From: Sphingomonas cannabina
Lineage (GTDB): Bacteria; Pseudomonadota; Alphaproteobacteria; Sphingomonadales; Sphingomonadaceae
NCBI RefSeq assembly: GCF_021391395.1
Contig: NZ_CP090059.1
Span: forward strand, 3,333,001-3,397,000
Length of the DNA: 64,000 bases
Reading direction: 5' to 3'
How positions within the stretch are numbered: position 1 is the stretch's first letter; each line of letters opens with the position of its first letter. A program made the position numbers and the translations under genes. The notes beneath the pieces were generated by a model. That model had not been told where the DNA came from. It saw only the letters and a program-made list of their open reading frames with translations, and ran no database searches. Below are positions 16,051 through 25,575 of this stretch, piece by piece.

Positions 16051-17856
16051 CTACTCCTCCCCCATCCTCAACGCCGCGATGAACGCCTCCTGCGGGATCT
16101 GCACGGACCCATACTCCCGCATCCGCTTCTTGCCTTCCTTCTGCTTCTCCAGCAGCTTGCGCTTGCGCGTGATGTCGCCGCCGTAGCATTTCGCGGTCAC
16201 GTCCTTGCGCAGCGCCGCGATCGTCTCGCGGGCGATCACCTTGCCGCCGATCGCCGCCTGGATCGGGATCTTGAACAGGTGGCGCGGGATCAGGTCCTTC
16301 AGGCGCTCGCACATGCCGCGGCCGCGGGCCTCGGCGCTGGCGCGGTGGACGATCATGCTGAGCGCGTCGACCGGCTCGTTGTTGACCAGGATGCTCATCT
16401 TGACGAGGTCGCCGGGGCGGTGGCCGATCTGCTCATAGTCGAAGCTCGCATAGCCCCGGCTGATGCTCTTCAGGCGGTCGTAGAAGTCGAACACCACCTC
16501 GTTCAGCGGCAGCTCGTAGGTGAGCTGCGCGCGCCCGCCGACATAGGTCAGGTCCTTCTGGATGCCGCGGCGGTCCTGGCAGAGCTTGAGGATCGAGCCG
16601 AGATACTCGTCGGGGACGTAGATCACCGCCTTGATCCACGGTTCCTCGATCTCCTCGATGCGGTTGGGATCGGGCATGTCGGCGGGGTTGTGGAGCTCGA
16701 TCGCGCGCGCCTCGGCCTCGCCCGCGGCCTTGGTCAGCTGCAGCTTGTAGACCACCGACGGCGCGGTGGTGATGAGGTCGAGGTCGTACTCGCGGGTCAG
16801 CCGCTCCTGGATGATCTCGAGGTGGAGCAGGCCGAGGAAGCCGCAGCGGAAGCCGAAGCCGAGCGCGGCCGAGGTCTCCATCTCGAAGCTGAACGAGGCG
16901 TCGTTGAGGCGGAGCTTCGAGATCGATTCCCTGAGCTTCTCGAAGTCGGCGGCGTCGACCGGGAACAGGCCGCAGAACACGACCGGCTGGACTTCCTTGA
17001 ACCCCGGCAGCGCCTCGCTCGCGGGCCGCTTGGCGTCGGTCAGCGTGTCGCCGACGCGCGCCTGGGCGACTTCCTTGATCTGCGCGGTGATGAAGCCGAT
17101 CTCGCCCGGGCCGAGCTCGGGCAGGTTCTCGATCTTGGGCCGGAAGCAGCCGACGCGGTCGACGAGGTGGGTCGTGCCGGCGGCCATGAACTTGACCTGC
17201 TGGCCCTTGCGGATCGTGCCGTCCATCACGCGGACGAGGATGACGACGCCGAGGTAGGGGTCGTACCAGCTGTCGACCAGCATCGCCCGAAGCGGGGCGG
17301 CCGGGTCGCCCTTGGGCGCCGGGATGCGCTCGACGATCGCGTCGAGCACCTCGTCGATGCCGATGCCGGACTTGGCGCTGGCGAGGACGGCGTTGCTGGC
17401 GTCGAGGCCGATGATCTCCTCGATCTCCGCCTTCACCTTCTCGGGCTCGGCGCTGGGGAGATCGATCTTGTTGATGACGGGGATGATCTCGTGGTCGTGC
17501 TCGATCGACTGGTAGACGTTGGCGAGCGTCTGCGCCTCGACCCCCTGCGCGGCGTCGACGACCAGGAGGGCGCCTTCGCATGCGGCGAGGCTGCGCGACA
17601 CCTCATAGGCGAAGTCGACGTGGCCGGGCGTGTCCATGAGGTTGAGGACATGGCCCTTCCATTCGAGGCGCACGGTCTGCGCCTTGATGGTGATGCCGCG
17701 CTCCTTCTCGATGTCCATATTGTCGAGCACCTGCGCCGACATCTCGCGCTCGGACAGGCCGCCGGTGCGCTGGATCAACCGGTCGGCCAGCGTCGACTTG
17801 CCGTGGTCGATATGCGCGATGATGCTGAAATTACGGATCTTTTCGAGTTCTGTCAC
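16051..17856 (-). CDS. lepA: Elongation factor 4 (LepA), back-translocating GTPase
   Basis: 601 residues, typical length. G-domain motifs: AHIDHGKST (G1, 14-22), [12 protein letters not shown] (G3), [12 protein letters not shown] (G4) and [11 protein letters not shown] (G5). EF-G-like domains III and V follow, then the LepA-specific C-terminal domain ending in [20 protein letters not shown], which reaches the peptidyl-transferase centre. It acts on ribosomes in the cytosol. The gene stands alone between the accessory cassette and the divergent CsgG-like gene. Confidence 0.97.
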   Translation of the reverse strand: MTELEKIRNFSIIAHIDHGKSTLADRLIQRTGGLSEREMSAQVLDNMDIEKERGITIKAQTVRLEWKGHVLNLMDTPGHVDFAYEVSRSLAACEGALLVVDAAQGVEAQTLANVYQSIEHDHEIIPVINKIDLPSAEPEKVKAEIEEIIGLDASNAVLASAKSGIGIDEVLDAIVERIPAPKGDPAAPLRAMLVDSWYDPYLGVVILVRVMDGTIRKGQQVKFMAAGTTHLVDRVGCFRPKIENLPELGPGEIGFITAQIKEVAQARVGDTLTDAKRPASEALPGFKEVQPVVFCGLFPVDAADFEKLRESISKLRLNDASFSFEMETSAALGFGFRCGFLGLLHLEIIQERLTREYDLDLITTAPSVVYKLQLTKAAGEAEARAIELHNPADMPDPNRIEEIEEPWIKAVIYVPDEYLGSILKLCQDRRGIQKDLTYVGGRAQLTYELPLNEVVFDFYDRLKSISRGYASFDYEQIGHRPGDLVKMSILVNNEPVDALSMIVHRASAEARGRGMCERLKDLIPRHLFKIPIQAAIGGKVIARETIAALRKDVTAKCYGGDITRKRKLLEKQKEGKKRMREYGSVQIPQEAFIAALRMGEE

Positions 17857-18019
17857 GAAGCGTCATCTTTTCAGGGAAGAGGATTTGCGCCGCCGATAGC
17901 ACCGCCGCCGCCCGATCCCAAGCATGGGCGCTTCGTCGCGCGCATTAACCCACTCGACCTATTCCCACGCCGCGCGCGGTCGGGTATCGCGACTCGGCAT
18001 CCATAAGGGGGAAGCATCG

Positions 18020-19033
18020 ATGTTGAAGTATCCGGCGGTGGCCCTCACCGCGCTTGCGCTGTGCCTGACGAGCGGGGCCGAGGCACAGCGACTCGCGAAG
18101 CAGAGCAGCGGCCAGAAGCTGCAGGAACAGACGATGAGCGACGTGCCGCGCTGCGCGCGCAAGCTCGGCACCGTCTCGGTCGTCGACGGCGACGATCCCG
18201 TCGGCTGGACGCAATATTCGCTGGCGCCGCCGCAGAAGTTGCTCAAGGTGCTGATCCAGCGTTCGGGCTGCTTCAATCTGGTCGACCGCGGCAGCGGCCT
18301 GCAGGCGGCGGAGCGCGAGCGGCAGATCGGCGGCCACCTCGGCCTCCAGCGCGGGTCGAACGTCGGCCAGAACCAGATCAAGGCGGCGGACTATGTGCTG
18401 GTCGCGGAGATCCAGGGCGCCAACAGCAACGTCAGCGGCAGCGGCGCCGGCGGCCTGATCGGCGGCCTGGTCGGCGGCCGGCTCGGCGCGCTCGCCGGCG
18501 GCTTCCGCACGAAGAAGATGGAGGCGAACACCGTCCTCTCGCTCACCAACGTCCGCACCACCGAGACGATCGCGACGCAGGAAGGCTATGCCGCCAAGAA
18601 CAGCACGGTCTTCGGTGCCGGCGGCGGGGCGGGCTTCCTCGGCGGCGCGGCCGGCGCGGTCGGCGGCGGCTATGACAACACCGACATTGGTCGGATCGTC
18701 ACGCTCTCGTTCATCCAGGCCTATACCAAGATGGTGACCGACCTCGGGCTGGTGCAGCCGGGCGATGCCGGCACCGCGCAGGCCTCCCCGGTCAAGGGCT
18801 ACACCGCACAGCGCCCGGTGGCGATGCGCGCCTCGTCGATCGGCTCGTCCAAGCTGATCCGCACGCTGCCGGCGGGCGCGACGGTCTATCCCACCGGCAA
18901 CAAGAACGGCCTGTGGTGGGAAGTGGCCGACGAGAACGACAATGTCGGCTGGGTGCTCAACACCGGCCTCGCGCCGACCGAGCACGCGCCGCAGGACGAG
19001 CATGGTCCGACGGTGGTGATCAAGAACAGGTAA
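18020..19033 (+). CDS. Secreted CsgG-like protein with C-terminal SH3 domain
   Basis: 337 residues from ATG 18020, with AAGGGGGA as ribosome-binding site. Signal peptide at about 1-22 (VALTALALCLTSGAEA). Residues 40-265 resemble CsgG/HfaB-type lipoprotein-related domains: a conserved start with Arg-Cys-Ala-Arg-Lys, a LIQRSGCFNLVDRG block and two Gly-rich helices (GLIGGLVGGRLGALAGGF). A bacterial SH3-like domain occupies the last 60 residues (MRASSIGSSKLIRTLPAGA). No lipobox cysteine is visible, so unlike CsgG it may not be a lipoprotein. Likely a periplasmic or envelope protein. An intrinsic terminator follows. Confidence 0.82.
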   Translation: MLKYPAVALTALALCLTSGAEAQRLAKQSSGQKLQEQTMSDVPRCARKLGTVSVVDGDDPVGWTQYSLAPPQKLLKVLIQRSGCFNLVDRGSGLQAAERERQIGGHLGLQRGSNVGQNQIKAADYVLVAEIQGANSNVSGSGAGGLIGGLVGGRLGALAGGFRTKKMEANTVLSLTNVRTTETIATQEGYAAKNSTVFGAGGGAGFLGGAAGAVGGGYDNTDIGRIVTLSFIQAYTKMVTDLGLVQPGDAGTAQASPVKGYTAQRPVAMRASSIGSSKLIRTLPAGATVYPTGNKNGLWWEVADENDNVGWVLNTGLAPTEHAPQDEHGPTVVIKNR

Positions 19034-19052
19034 GGTCCGGCCCTACGCGAGA

Positions 19053-19086
19053 GGCCCGTTCCGCTACGCGCGGAGCGGGCCTTTTT
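19053..19086. terminator. Intrinsic terminator between convergent genes
   Basis: GGCCCGTTCCGC and GCGGAGCGGGCC form a 12-bp stem with one G-T wobble around a short loop, followed by TTTTT at 19082-19086. It ends the CsgG-like gene transcript. It lies directly beyond the stop of the convergent kinase gene and may serve both strands in part. Confidence 0.88.
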
Positions 19087-19087
19087 G

Positions 19088-19606
19088 CTATCCGAGCCCG
19101 GCGCCGCGGATCGCCGCCATCGCGCTCTCGAAGCGCGCCTCACCCTCGCCCCGCACCCAGGCCCAGCGGAGGCCGCGCCGCTCCAGTTCCTCGCGCGAGA
19201 CGTCGAGGAAGCGCTGGCGGAGCTCGGCCGTGCCGAACAGGCGGGTGCCGTCGTCGATCCACGGCAGGTCGATGTCGAGCAGCAGATAGAGATCGGCGGT
19301 GCCGCTCCAGCGGTCGAACCAGGGATCGCGGCGCCCGAACAGCATCACCGCCCAGGCCGCGGTCATCAGCGGGTCGGTGTCGAGGATCACCGGATCGACG
19401 CCGCGCGCGACCGCTTCCTGCGTCAGCCGGTCGTGCGTCTCGGCGATCTCGACCAGGTCGGCCATGGTGAAGTCGGTCCCGCGCTCCTCGGCGAAGGTGC
19501 GGCCATATTCGGCGACCACCTCGCCGCCGAGCGCCGCCGCCAGCCGCGGGGCGAGCGTCGACTTGCCGGTGCTTTCCGGCCCGTGGAGGCAGATCAGGCG
19601 GCTCAC
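19088..19606 (-). CDS. NadR-like nicotinamide riboside kinase (AAA ATPase family)
   Basis: 172 residues from GTG 19606, which overlaps the pnuC stop as GTGA. Walker A GPESTGKST is at 9-17; further landmarks are EYGRTFAEERG, DTDPLMTAAWAVML and DLYLLLDIDLPW, all typical of the C-terminal kinase domain of NadR. The HTH and adenylyltransferase domains of E. coli NadR are absent. It would phosphorylate imported nicotinamide riboside to NMN in the cytosol, and coupling to pnuC strongly supports this. Confidence 0.9.
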   Translation of the reverse strand: MSRLICLHGPESTGKSTLAPRLAAALGGEVVAEYGRTFAEERGTDFTMADLVEIAETHDRLTQEAVARGVDPVILDTDPLMTAAWAVMLFGRRDPWFDRWSGTADLYLLLDIDLPWIDDGTRLFGTAELRQRFLDVSREELERRGLRWAWVRGEGEARFESAMAAIRGAGLG

Positions 19607-20160
19607 GCCCGCATCGCCCGCCGCCAGCCGATCAGGCCCCATACCGACATCGCCAGGAAGACCGCATAGAGCGCGGAGGTCGCCCACAGGTCGCGCACCG
19701 CGTAGAGCGGGATCGCGAGCAGATCGACGGCGATCCACAGCACCCAATTCTCCCAATAGCGGCGCGACAGCAGGATCTGGCCCGCGACGCTCAGCATCGC
19801 GATGCCGGCGTCCCACCAGGGATAGGCGGCGTCGGTATGGCGGTGCATCAGCCAGCCCCAGCCCGCCGTCGCCGCCGCCACGGCAGCGATCCAGGCCAGC
19901 CGTGCGGCGCCGGACAATCGCTCGACCCGCACCTCGCCCTGCTCGGCGCGGCTGCGCGACCAGTTCCACCAGCCGTAGAGGTTGACCGCGAAGAAGAAGA
20001 GCTGGAGCAGCGCGTCGGAGTAGAGCTTCGCCTCGAAGAAGACGACGCCGTAGAGCGACACCATCGCCAGCGCGAACGGGTAGTTCCACACGCTGCGGCG
20101 GACGACGAGGACGATGTTGGCGAGGCCGAGCGCGGCGGCGGTCAGCTCGATGGGGCTCAC
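19603..20160 (-). CDS. pnuC: Nicotinamide riboside transporter
   Basis: 185 residues from GTG 20160 (VSPIELTAAALG), chosen because upstream codons read into the family A repeat and an unstructured stretch. Six to seven membrane helices. The pattern NLYGWWNWSR and YWENWVLWIAVDLLAIPLY is typical of PnuC, with the Trp/Asn substrate contacts. It carries nicotinamide riboside across the inner membrane by facilitated diffusion, trapped by the kinase encoded just downstream. Confidence 0.93.
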   Translation of the reverse strand: MSPIELTAAALGLANIVLVVRRSVWNYPFALAMVSLYGVVFFEAKLYSDALLQLFFFAVNLYGWWNWSRSRAEQGEVRVERLSGAARLAWIAAVAAATAGWGWLMHRHTDAAYPWWDAGIAMLSVAGQILLSRRYWENWVLWIAVDLLAIPLYAVRDLWATSALYAVFLAMSVWGLIGWRRAMRA

Positions 20161-20234
20161 GCGGGCGTCTTCGTCGTCATCGTGAGCGGCGCCTAGACGA
20201 GGCTTTCGAGCGCGGTCAATCGTCGCCCTCGTCA

Positions 20235-20362
20235 ATCCTCCCCCGCCAGGGGGAGGTGGCACGCAGAGCGTGACGGAGGGGGCGGAAGCACGTCGATAGC
20301 GAGTCGCCGTCCTCCCCCTCCGTCAGCCTGCGGCTGACACCTCCCCCTGGCGGGAGAGGATT
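20235..20362. repeat. Palindromic intergenic repeat, family A copy 3, inverted
   Basis: Same terminal arms as the other family A copies, but the internal hairpins are exchanged: GGCACGC/GCGTGAC now lies on the left and GTCAGCCTGCGGCTGAC on the right. The element is therefore inserted in the opposite orientation. It lies between divergent pnuC and the ferredoxin reductase gene. Confidence 0.9.
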
Positions 20363-20440
20363 GAAGAGGGCGAACGGAAATTCTGGATCGACCCGGGCCA
20401 AAATTTCTCTAGCATCGCACCCACAGACGCGGGAGGATGC

Positions 20441-21739
20441 ATGCGGCATATCGCGGTGATCGGCTCCGGGCCGGCGGGCTATTATACCGCCGAGGCGGCG
20501 CAGAAGGCCTTCGGCGACCAGGTTCGCGTCGACATCATCGATAAGTTGCCGGTGCCGTTCGGCCTGATCCGCACGGGGGTCGCACCCGATCACCAGTCGA
20601 TCAAAGCGGTGTCACGCCGCTACGAGGCGACCGCGCTGACCGAGAACGTCCGCTTCGTCGGCAATGTCGCGGTCGGCCGCGACGTCTCGATTCACGAGCT
20701 CATCGACCTCTACGACGCGGTGGTGCTGGCGACCGGCGCGCCGGCGGACCGGCCGCTCGGTATCCCCGGAGACGACCTGCCCGGCGTGATCGGATCGGCG
20801 GCGTTCGTCGGCTGGTACAACGGCCATCCCGACCATGCCGGGCTCGCGCCCGCGCTCGACGGCGGCGGCGCGGTGGTGGTCGGCAACGGCAACGTCGCGC
20901 TCGACGTCGCGCGCATCCTCGCCAAGGCCGAGGCGGAGTTCGCCGGCTCCGACATCGTCGGCCACGCGCTCGACCGGCTGAAGGCGGGTCATGCCGGCGA
21001 CATCACCATCCTCGGCCGCCGCGGGCCGCACCAGATCGCGATGACCCCCAAGGAGCTCGGCGAGCTCGGCGAGCTCCAGCGCGCCGCGCCGGTGGTCGAT
21101 CCCGCCGACCTGCCGCCCGTCGAGGCCGATGCCGCACTCGAGCCGGGCGTGCGCAAGTCGGTGACGCACCTGCGCGACTTCGCCGGCCGGCCGGCTTCGG
21201 ACAAGCCGATCCGCATCGTGTTCGATTTCTTCGCCCGGCCGGTCCGGATCGAAGGCGACGGCAGGGTTGAGCGCGTGATCGTCGAGCGCACCGAGCTCGA
21301 CGCCGCCGGCAACGCCCGCGGCACCGGCGAGACCTATGCGGTCCCGGCGCATCTGGTGGTGAGCTGCATCGGCTATCGCACCCCGCCGATCGAGGGCGTG
21401 CCCTATGACGAGAAGCTCGGCCGCTTCGCCAACGAGGACGGGCGGATCGTGCCCGGCCTCTATGCGGTGGGCTGGGCGCGGCGCGGACCGACGGGGACGA
21501 TCGGCACCAACCGGCCGGACGGCTTCGCGATCGTCGACAAGATCGCCGAGGACACGCACGGCGACAGCGGCAAGCCCGGCCGTGCCGGACTCGATGCGCT
21601 GCTGGCGGAACGCGGGGCCGAGGTCGTCACCTTCCGCGACTGGCAGCGGATCGATGCGGCCGAAGTGGCGCGTGCCAGGATCGGTTCCCCGCGCGAGAAG
21701 TTCGTCGCGGTCGAGGACATGCTGGGGGCGCGGGGCTGA
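20441..21739 (+). CDS. Ferredoxin-NADP+ reductase, FprA/adrenodoxin-reductase type
   Basis: 432 residues from ATG 20441, with GGGAGG upstream. FAD-binding GxGxxG motif IGSGPAGYYTAEA at 6-18; second nucleotide-binding motif VVVGNGNVALDVARIL for NADP; family blocks PFGLIRTGVAPDHQ, RRGPHQIAMTPKELGEL and GWARRGPTGTIGTNRPD. It passes electrons between NADPH and ferredoxin for P450s, Fe-S assembly or biosynthetic oxygenases, in the cytosol. Stands alone. Confidence 0.93.
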   Translation: MRHIAVIGSGPAGYYTAEAAQKAFGDQVRVDIIDKLPVPFGLIRTGVAPDHQSIKAVSRRYEATALTENVRFVGNVAVGRDVSIHELIDLYDAVVLATGAPADRPLGIPGDDLPGVIGSAAFVGWYNGHPDHAGLAPALDGGGAVVVGNGNVALDVARILAKAEAEFAGSDIVGHALDRLKAGHAGDITILGRRGPHQIAMTPKELGELGELQRAAPVVDPADLPPVEADAALEPGVRKSVTHLRDFAGRPASDKPIRIVFDFFARPVRIEGDGRVERVIVERTELDAAGNARGTGETYAVPAHLVVSCIGYRTPPIEGVPYDEKLGRFANEDGRIVPGLYAVGWARRGPTGTIGTNRPDGFAIVDKIAEDTHGDSGKPGRAGLDALLAERGAEVVTFRDWQRIDAAEVARARIGSPREKFVAVEDMLGARG

Positions 21740-21744
21740 AAAGC

Positions 21745-21866
21745 TCCTCCCCGGGACGGGGAGGGGGACCAGCGAAGCTGGTGGAGGGGGCTTGCCTCCT
21801 CGGACTCGCTCGCGGTGGGCCCCCTCCACCGCGCAAGCGCGGTCCCCCTCCCCGTCCCGGGGAGGA
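21745..21866. repeat. Palindromic intergenic repeat, family B copy 1
   Basis: 122 bp with ends CTCCTCCCCGGGACGGGGAG and its complement CTCCCCGTCCCGGGGAGG, and inner AGCGAAGCTGGTGGAGGGGG / CCCCCTCCACC arms. Further copies at 38739 and 62364. It begins six bases after the ferredoxin reductase stop. Confidence 0.9.
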
Positions 21867-21942
21867 TTATGGAGCTTGAAACCCTCAGCCGTGGTGGTAT
21901 AGGCCGCCCCTCGCTGACGGGGCTCACCCCGGAAGCGCCGGT

Positions 21943-22019
21943 CGGGGAATAGCTCAGCCTGGTAGAGCACTGTGTTCGGGACGCAGGGGCCGGAGGTTCG
22001 AATCCTCTTTCCCCGACCA
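21943..22019 (+). tRNA. tRNA-Pro (anticodon CGG)
   Basis: 77 nt with CCA encoded. Acceptor stem CGGGGAA pairs with TTCCCCG, D-arm GCTC...GAGC, anticodon loop TTCGGGA gives anticodon CGG, and the T-arm GGAGG-TTCGAAT-CCTCT follows. It reads CCG, a dominant proline codon in this GC-rich genome. Confidence 0.96.
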
Positions 22020-22055
22020 ATTTCTTCCCGGTTCTTTGTCGCCATCCTAAAAGTC

Positions 22056-22148
22056 GTCATTCCCGCGAAGGCGGGAATCCATTCTGGCTGGCCCTGGTGG
22101 GTCTCACGACATTCAGCGACAATGGATTCCCGCCTTCGCGGGAATGAC
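22056..22148. repeat. Palindromic intergenic repeat, family D copy 1
   Basis: 93 bp from GTCATTCCCGCGAAGGCGGG to CCGCCTTCGCGGGAATGAC. Each end is itself a small hairpin, and the two ends are mutually complementary. Copies at 26691 and 33056. It lies between tRNA-Pro and the 3' end of the ABC-F gene. Confidence 0.92.
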
Positions 22149-22160
22149 GGTGGTTGGATT

Positions 22161-24032
22161 TCAAGCTGCCGCCAATAGCTCCAGCGCCTCGCTGGCGTCC
22201 ATCCACGCCGCTTCAGCCGCCTCGATTCGCGACTCCAGCTCGGCACGGCGCTTCATCAGCTCCGTCATCGTCAGCTTCGCCAGCGCCGCATCGGCCGAGG
22301 CTGGATCGAACATCGCCCGATCGATCGCGCTGCGCTGCTCGGTGAGCTTCCCCAGCTCGCGCTCCGCCTCCTGCGCGCGCTTACGCAGCGCGGTGCCCTT
22401 CTCGCGCGCCTCGGCGGCCTGGCGTCGCGCCTCCTTGCGGTCGACCTTCGGGGCGCCGGCGGCATCCTTCGCGTCCTTGGTCAGCACGAACGCGATATAG
22501 TCGTCTAGCGAGCCGTCGAACGGCCGCGCGGTGCCGCCGTCGACCAGCACCAGCCGGTCCGCGGTCATCTCCAGCATGTGGCGGTCGTGGCTGACGATCA
22601 CCACCGCGCCGGTATAGGCGTTGAGCGCCTGCACCAGCGCCTCGCGCGCGTCGACATCGAGGTGGTTGGTCGGCTCGTCGAGGATCAGCATGTGCGGCGC
22701 GTCGCGGGTGATCAGCGCCAGCGCCAGCCGCGCGCGCTCGCCGCCCGAGAGCCTGCCGACCTTGGTGGTCGCCTTGTCGCCCGAGAAGCCGAACCGCCCG
22801 AGCTGCGCGCGCACCGCCGACGGGGTCGCGCCCTTCATCAGCCGCGCCATATGTTCGAGCGGGGTATCGTCGCGGTCGAGCTCCTCGACCTGATACTGGG
22901 TGAAATAGCCGACGCGCATCTTGCCCGAGGCGGTCATGCCGCCGTCCATCGGCTTGAGCTGCGCGCACAGCAGCCGGGCGAGCGTGGTCTTGCCGTTGCC
23001 GTTGCGGCCGAGCAGCGCGACGCGGTCGTCGGGATCGAGCCGGAGGTTCAGCCGCTGGAGGATCGGCGTATCGCCATAGCCGACGCTCGCCATGTCGAGC
23101 GTGATCAGCGGCGGACGGAGCTCGTCGGGATTGGGGAAGTCGAACGACAGGCTGGGGTCGTCGAGCACCGCCGCGATCGGCTGCATCTTCGCCAGCGCCT
23201 TGGCGCGCGACTGCGCCTGCTTGGCAGTGGAGGCGCGGGCGGAATTGCGGGCGATATAGTCCTGGAGCTTGGCGCGCTCGGCGAGCTGGCGCTCGCGCGC
23301 CGCCGCCTGCTGGGCCTGCCGCTCGGCGCGCTGGCGCTCGAACGCGTCATAGCCGCCCGGGTAGAGCGTCAGCTTGCCGCGATCGAGGTGGAGGATGTGG
23401 TCGACGACGTTGTTGAGGAAATCGCGCTCGTGGCTGACGATCAGGATCGTCGCCGGATAGGCGCGCAGGAAATCCTCCAGCCACAGCACCGCCTCGAGGT
23501 CGAGGTGGTTCGACGGCTCGTCGAGCAGCAGCACGTCGGGCTGCGAGAACAAGAGCGACGCCAGCGCCACGCGCATCCGCCAGCCGCCCGAGAAGCTGTC
23601 GAGCGGGCGGTGCTGCGCCGCCTCGTCGAAGCCGAGGCCGACGAGGATGCGGGCGGCACGGGCGGGCGCGGCATGGGCATCGATCGCGTTCAGCCGCTCG
23701 TGGATCTCGCCCAGCCGGTCGGGATCGTGGCTGGTCTCGCTCTCGGCCATCAGCGCGGCGCGTTCGGTATCGGCCGCCAGCACCGTCTCGAACGGGGTCG
23801 CGGCGCCGGCGGGCGCTTCCTGCGCGATATAGCCGAGCCTGGTGCCGCGCGGCATCTCCGCCGAACCGCCGTCGGGCTCCAGCTGCCCCGCGATCACGCG
23901 CACCAGCGTCGACTTGCCGGCGCCGTTGCGACCGATCAGCCCGACCCGGCTGCGCGGCGGCAGCGCGGCGCTGGCGCCGTCGAGGATCGTGCGTCCGCCG
24001 AGGCGGACGGTGACGTCGGTGATCGTGAGCAT
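22161..24032 (-). CDS. ABC-F family ATPase
   Basis: 623 residues with two ATP-binding domains in one chain and no membrane part: Walker A GRNGAGKST (34-42) and GRNGNGKTT (about 340), signatures FSGGWRMR and LSGGERAR, Walker B LLLDEPSNHLD and LILDEPTNHLD. A linker rich in Gln/Arg (AFERQRAERQAQQAAARERQ) forms the P-site tRNA interaction motif, and the C-terminus is a coiled coil. ABC-F proteins act on the ribosome. The layout fits the YheS/Uup group of housekeeping factors. Drug protection cannot be excluded. Confidence 0.93.
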   Translation of the reverse strand: MLTITDVTVRLGGRTILDGASAALPPRSRVGLIGRNGAGKSTLVRVIAGQLEPDGGSAEMPRGTRLGYIAQEAPAGAATPFETVLAADTERAALMAESETSHDPDRLGEIHERLNAIDAHAAPARAARILVGLGFDEAAQHRPLDSFSGGWRMRVALASLLFSQPDVLLLDEPSNHLDLEAVLWLEDFLRAYPATILIVSHERDFLNNVVDHILHLDRGKLTLYPGGYDAFERQRAERQAQQAAARERQLAERAKLQDYIARNSARASTAKQAQSRAKALAKMQPIAAVLDDPSLSFDFPNPDELRPPLITLDMASVGYGDTPILQRLNLRLDPDDRVALLGRNGNGKTTLARLLCAQLKPMDGGMTASGKMRVGYFTQYQVEELDRDDTPLEHMARLMKGATPSAVRAQLGRFGFSGDKATTKVGRLSGGERARLALALITRDAPHMLILDEPTNHLDVDAREALVQALNAYTGAVVIVSHDRHMLEMTADRLVLVDGGTARPFDGSLDDYIAFVLTKDAKDAAGAPKVDRKEARRQAAEAREKGTALRKRAQEAERELGKLTEQRSAIDRAMFDPASADAALAKLTMTELMKRRAELESRIEAAEAAWMDASEALELLAAA

Positions 24033-24077
24033 CGGGCGGCCTTAGAGGAAGTTCGAGGCGATCGGTATCCCCTCGAT

Positions 24078-24169
24078 CCGTTCGCCCTGAGCTTGTCGAA
24101 GGGCCGTACTTCTTCTTCGAGCGGTGGAGAAAGAAAGGACGGCCCTTCGACAAGCTCAGGGCGAACGGG
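24078..24169. repeat. Palindromic intergenic repeat, family F copy 1
   Basis: 92 bp; left CCGTTCGCCCTGAGCTTGTC with GAAGGGCC, right its complement, with a symmetric AGAAAG/CTTCTTC-rich centre. Copy 2 at 63322. It sits between the ABC-F start and the 3' end of the exporter operon. Confidence 0.9.
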
Positions 24170-24183
24170 TTTGGGGGAAGCGC

Positions 24184-25572
24184 TCAGCTCCAGCCGCCGC
24201 CCAGCGACTTGAACAGCGCGATCGCGGCCTGGCCCTTCGCGGCGGCAGCGGAGTCGCGGCGGCGTTCGGCGGCAGTGAGCGATGATTGGGCACGCATCAG
24301 GGCGAGGCGGTCGTCCTCGCCTCGGGTGGTGCGCTGTTCGGCCAATGCGAAGGCGGTGCGCTCGCGGGCGAGCGATGCCTCCGCCTCGGCCAGCGCGGCG
24401 CGGGCGTTGAGGAAACGGTTGATCGCGCCTTCGCTGTCCGAGAGCGCGCCGACCACCGCCTTTTCATAGCGGGCGGCTGCGCCCTGAGCCCGCGCATCCG
24501 CGGCGCGGATCTGCGCGCGGATCGTGCCGCCCGAGAAGATCGGCCAGGAGAAGCTCGGCCCGACCTGGAGCCGCGTGCTGTCGCCCGAGAAGAGATCGCC
24601 GACGCTGCGCGCCTGCTGGCCGACGCTTCCCATCAGGCTGAAGCGCGGGAACAGGTCGGCGGTGGCGACGCCGATGTCGGCGGTGGCGGCGGCCAGCTCG
24701 CGCTCGGCGCTGCGCACGTCGGGGCGGCGCTCGAGCAGCTCGGAGCGGACGCCGACCAGGATCTCGTCGGGCGCGACCGGCAGCGGCGCGGCGGCCTTGA
24801 GCTCCGGCGCCACCTCCTCCGGCGGCACGCCGACGAGGGTGGCGATGCGGTAGGTGGCCGCCGCGGCGCTGGCGCGGGCCTGGGTCACCGCGCCAGCGCT
24901 GACGCGCGCCTGCGCCTCGGCGCGGTCGGCGTCGATCTTCGAGCTTTCCCCGGCGCGGTAGCGCAGCGCGGTCAGCCGCGCGGTCTCGGCATCGGCAGAA
25001 GCGGCGGCTTCGCCGGTGGCGATGTCGGCCTGGGCGGAGCGCAGATCGTAATAGGCGCGCGCCACTTCCGCGATCAGCGTCAGCATCACGTCCTGCCGGC
25101 TCGCCTCGGCCGCCTGCATCCGCGCGGTGGCCGCCTCGACCTGCCGGGTGCGGCGGCCCCAGAAGTCGAGCTCCCAGCTCGCGTCGAAACCGAGGTCGAA
25201 CAGCGGGAAATCGCGCGTGAAGACGGGAATCTGGCCGATCGGGATCTGGCCGTTCTCGCTCAGCACATTCTCGGTGGCGGAGCCGGTCGCCTGTACCGTC
25301 GGCAAGCGGCCGCCGGCGGTGGCGTCGCGGTTGGCGCGCGCCTCGGCGAGCCGGGCGGAGGCTTCGGCGAGGTCCGGGCTCGACTTCAGCGCGCGCTCGA
25401 CCAGCGCCGTCAGCTCGGCGTCGTTGAAGCGCCGCCACCAGGTGAGGTCGACCGCGCCGGGCGTGCCGGGCTCGACCCATTGGGATGCGGCCTTGGTCTC
25501 AGGGCGGTGATAGTCGGGGCCGACGGTGCAGCCGGCGAGGAGGCCCAGGGCAAGGAAGGACAGGCGGCGCAT
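24184..25572 (-). CDS. Outer-membrane efflux lipoprotein, NodT/OprM type
   Basis: 462 residues. Lipobox LLAGC with the lipidated Cys at 15, then the family start TVGPDYHRPE. Two repeated halves of the TolC-like fold are visible, each with long helices rich in Ala and Glu (RALKSSPDLAEASARLAEAR and RERTAFALAEQRTTRGEDD). It should form a trimeric outer-membrane channel. It is the last gene of a six-gene operon-like block (regulator, adaptor, double ATPase, two permeases, channel), completing a tripartite ABC exporter. Confidence 0.94.
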   Translation of the reverse strand: MRRLSFLALGLLAGCTVGPDYHRPETKAASQWVEPGTPGAVDLTWWRRFNDAELTALVERALKSSPDLAEASARLAEARANRDATAGGRLPTVQATGSATENVLSENGQIPIGQIPVFTRDFPLFDLGFDASWELDFWGRRTRQVEAATARMQAAEASRQDVMLTLIAEVARAYYDLRSAQADIATGEAAASADAETARLTALRYRAGESSKIDADRAEAQARVSAGAVTQARASAAAATYRIATLVGVPPEEVAPELKAAAPLPVAPDEILVGVRSELLERRPDVRSAERELAAATADIGVATADLFPRFSLMGSVGQQARSVGDLFSGDSTRLQVGPSFSWPIFSGGTIRAQIRAADARAQGAAARYEKAVVGALSDSEGAINRFLNARAALAEAEASLARERTAFALAEQRTTRGEDDRLALMRAQSSLTAAERRRDSAAAAKGQAAIALFKSLGGGWS

Positions 25573-25575
25573 CGG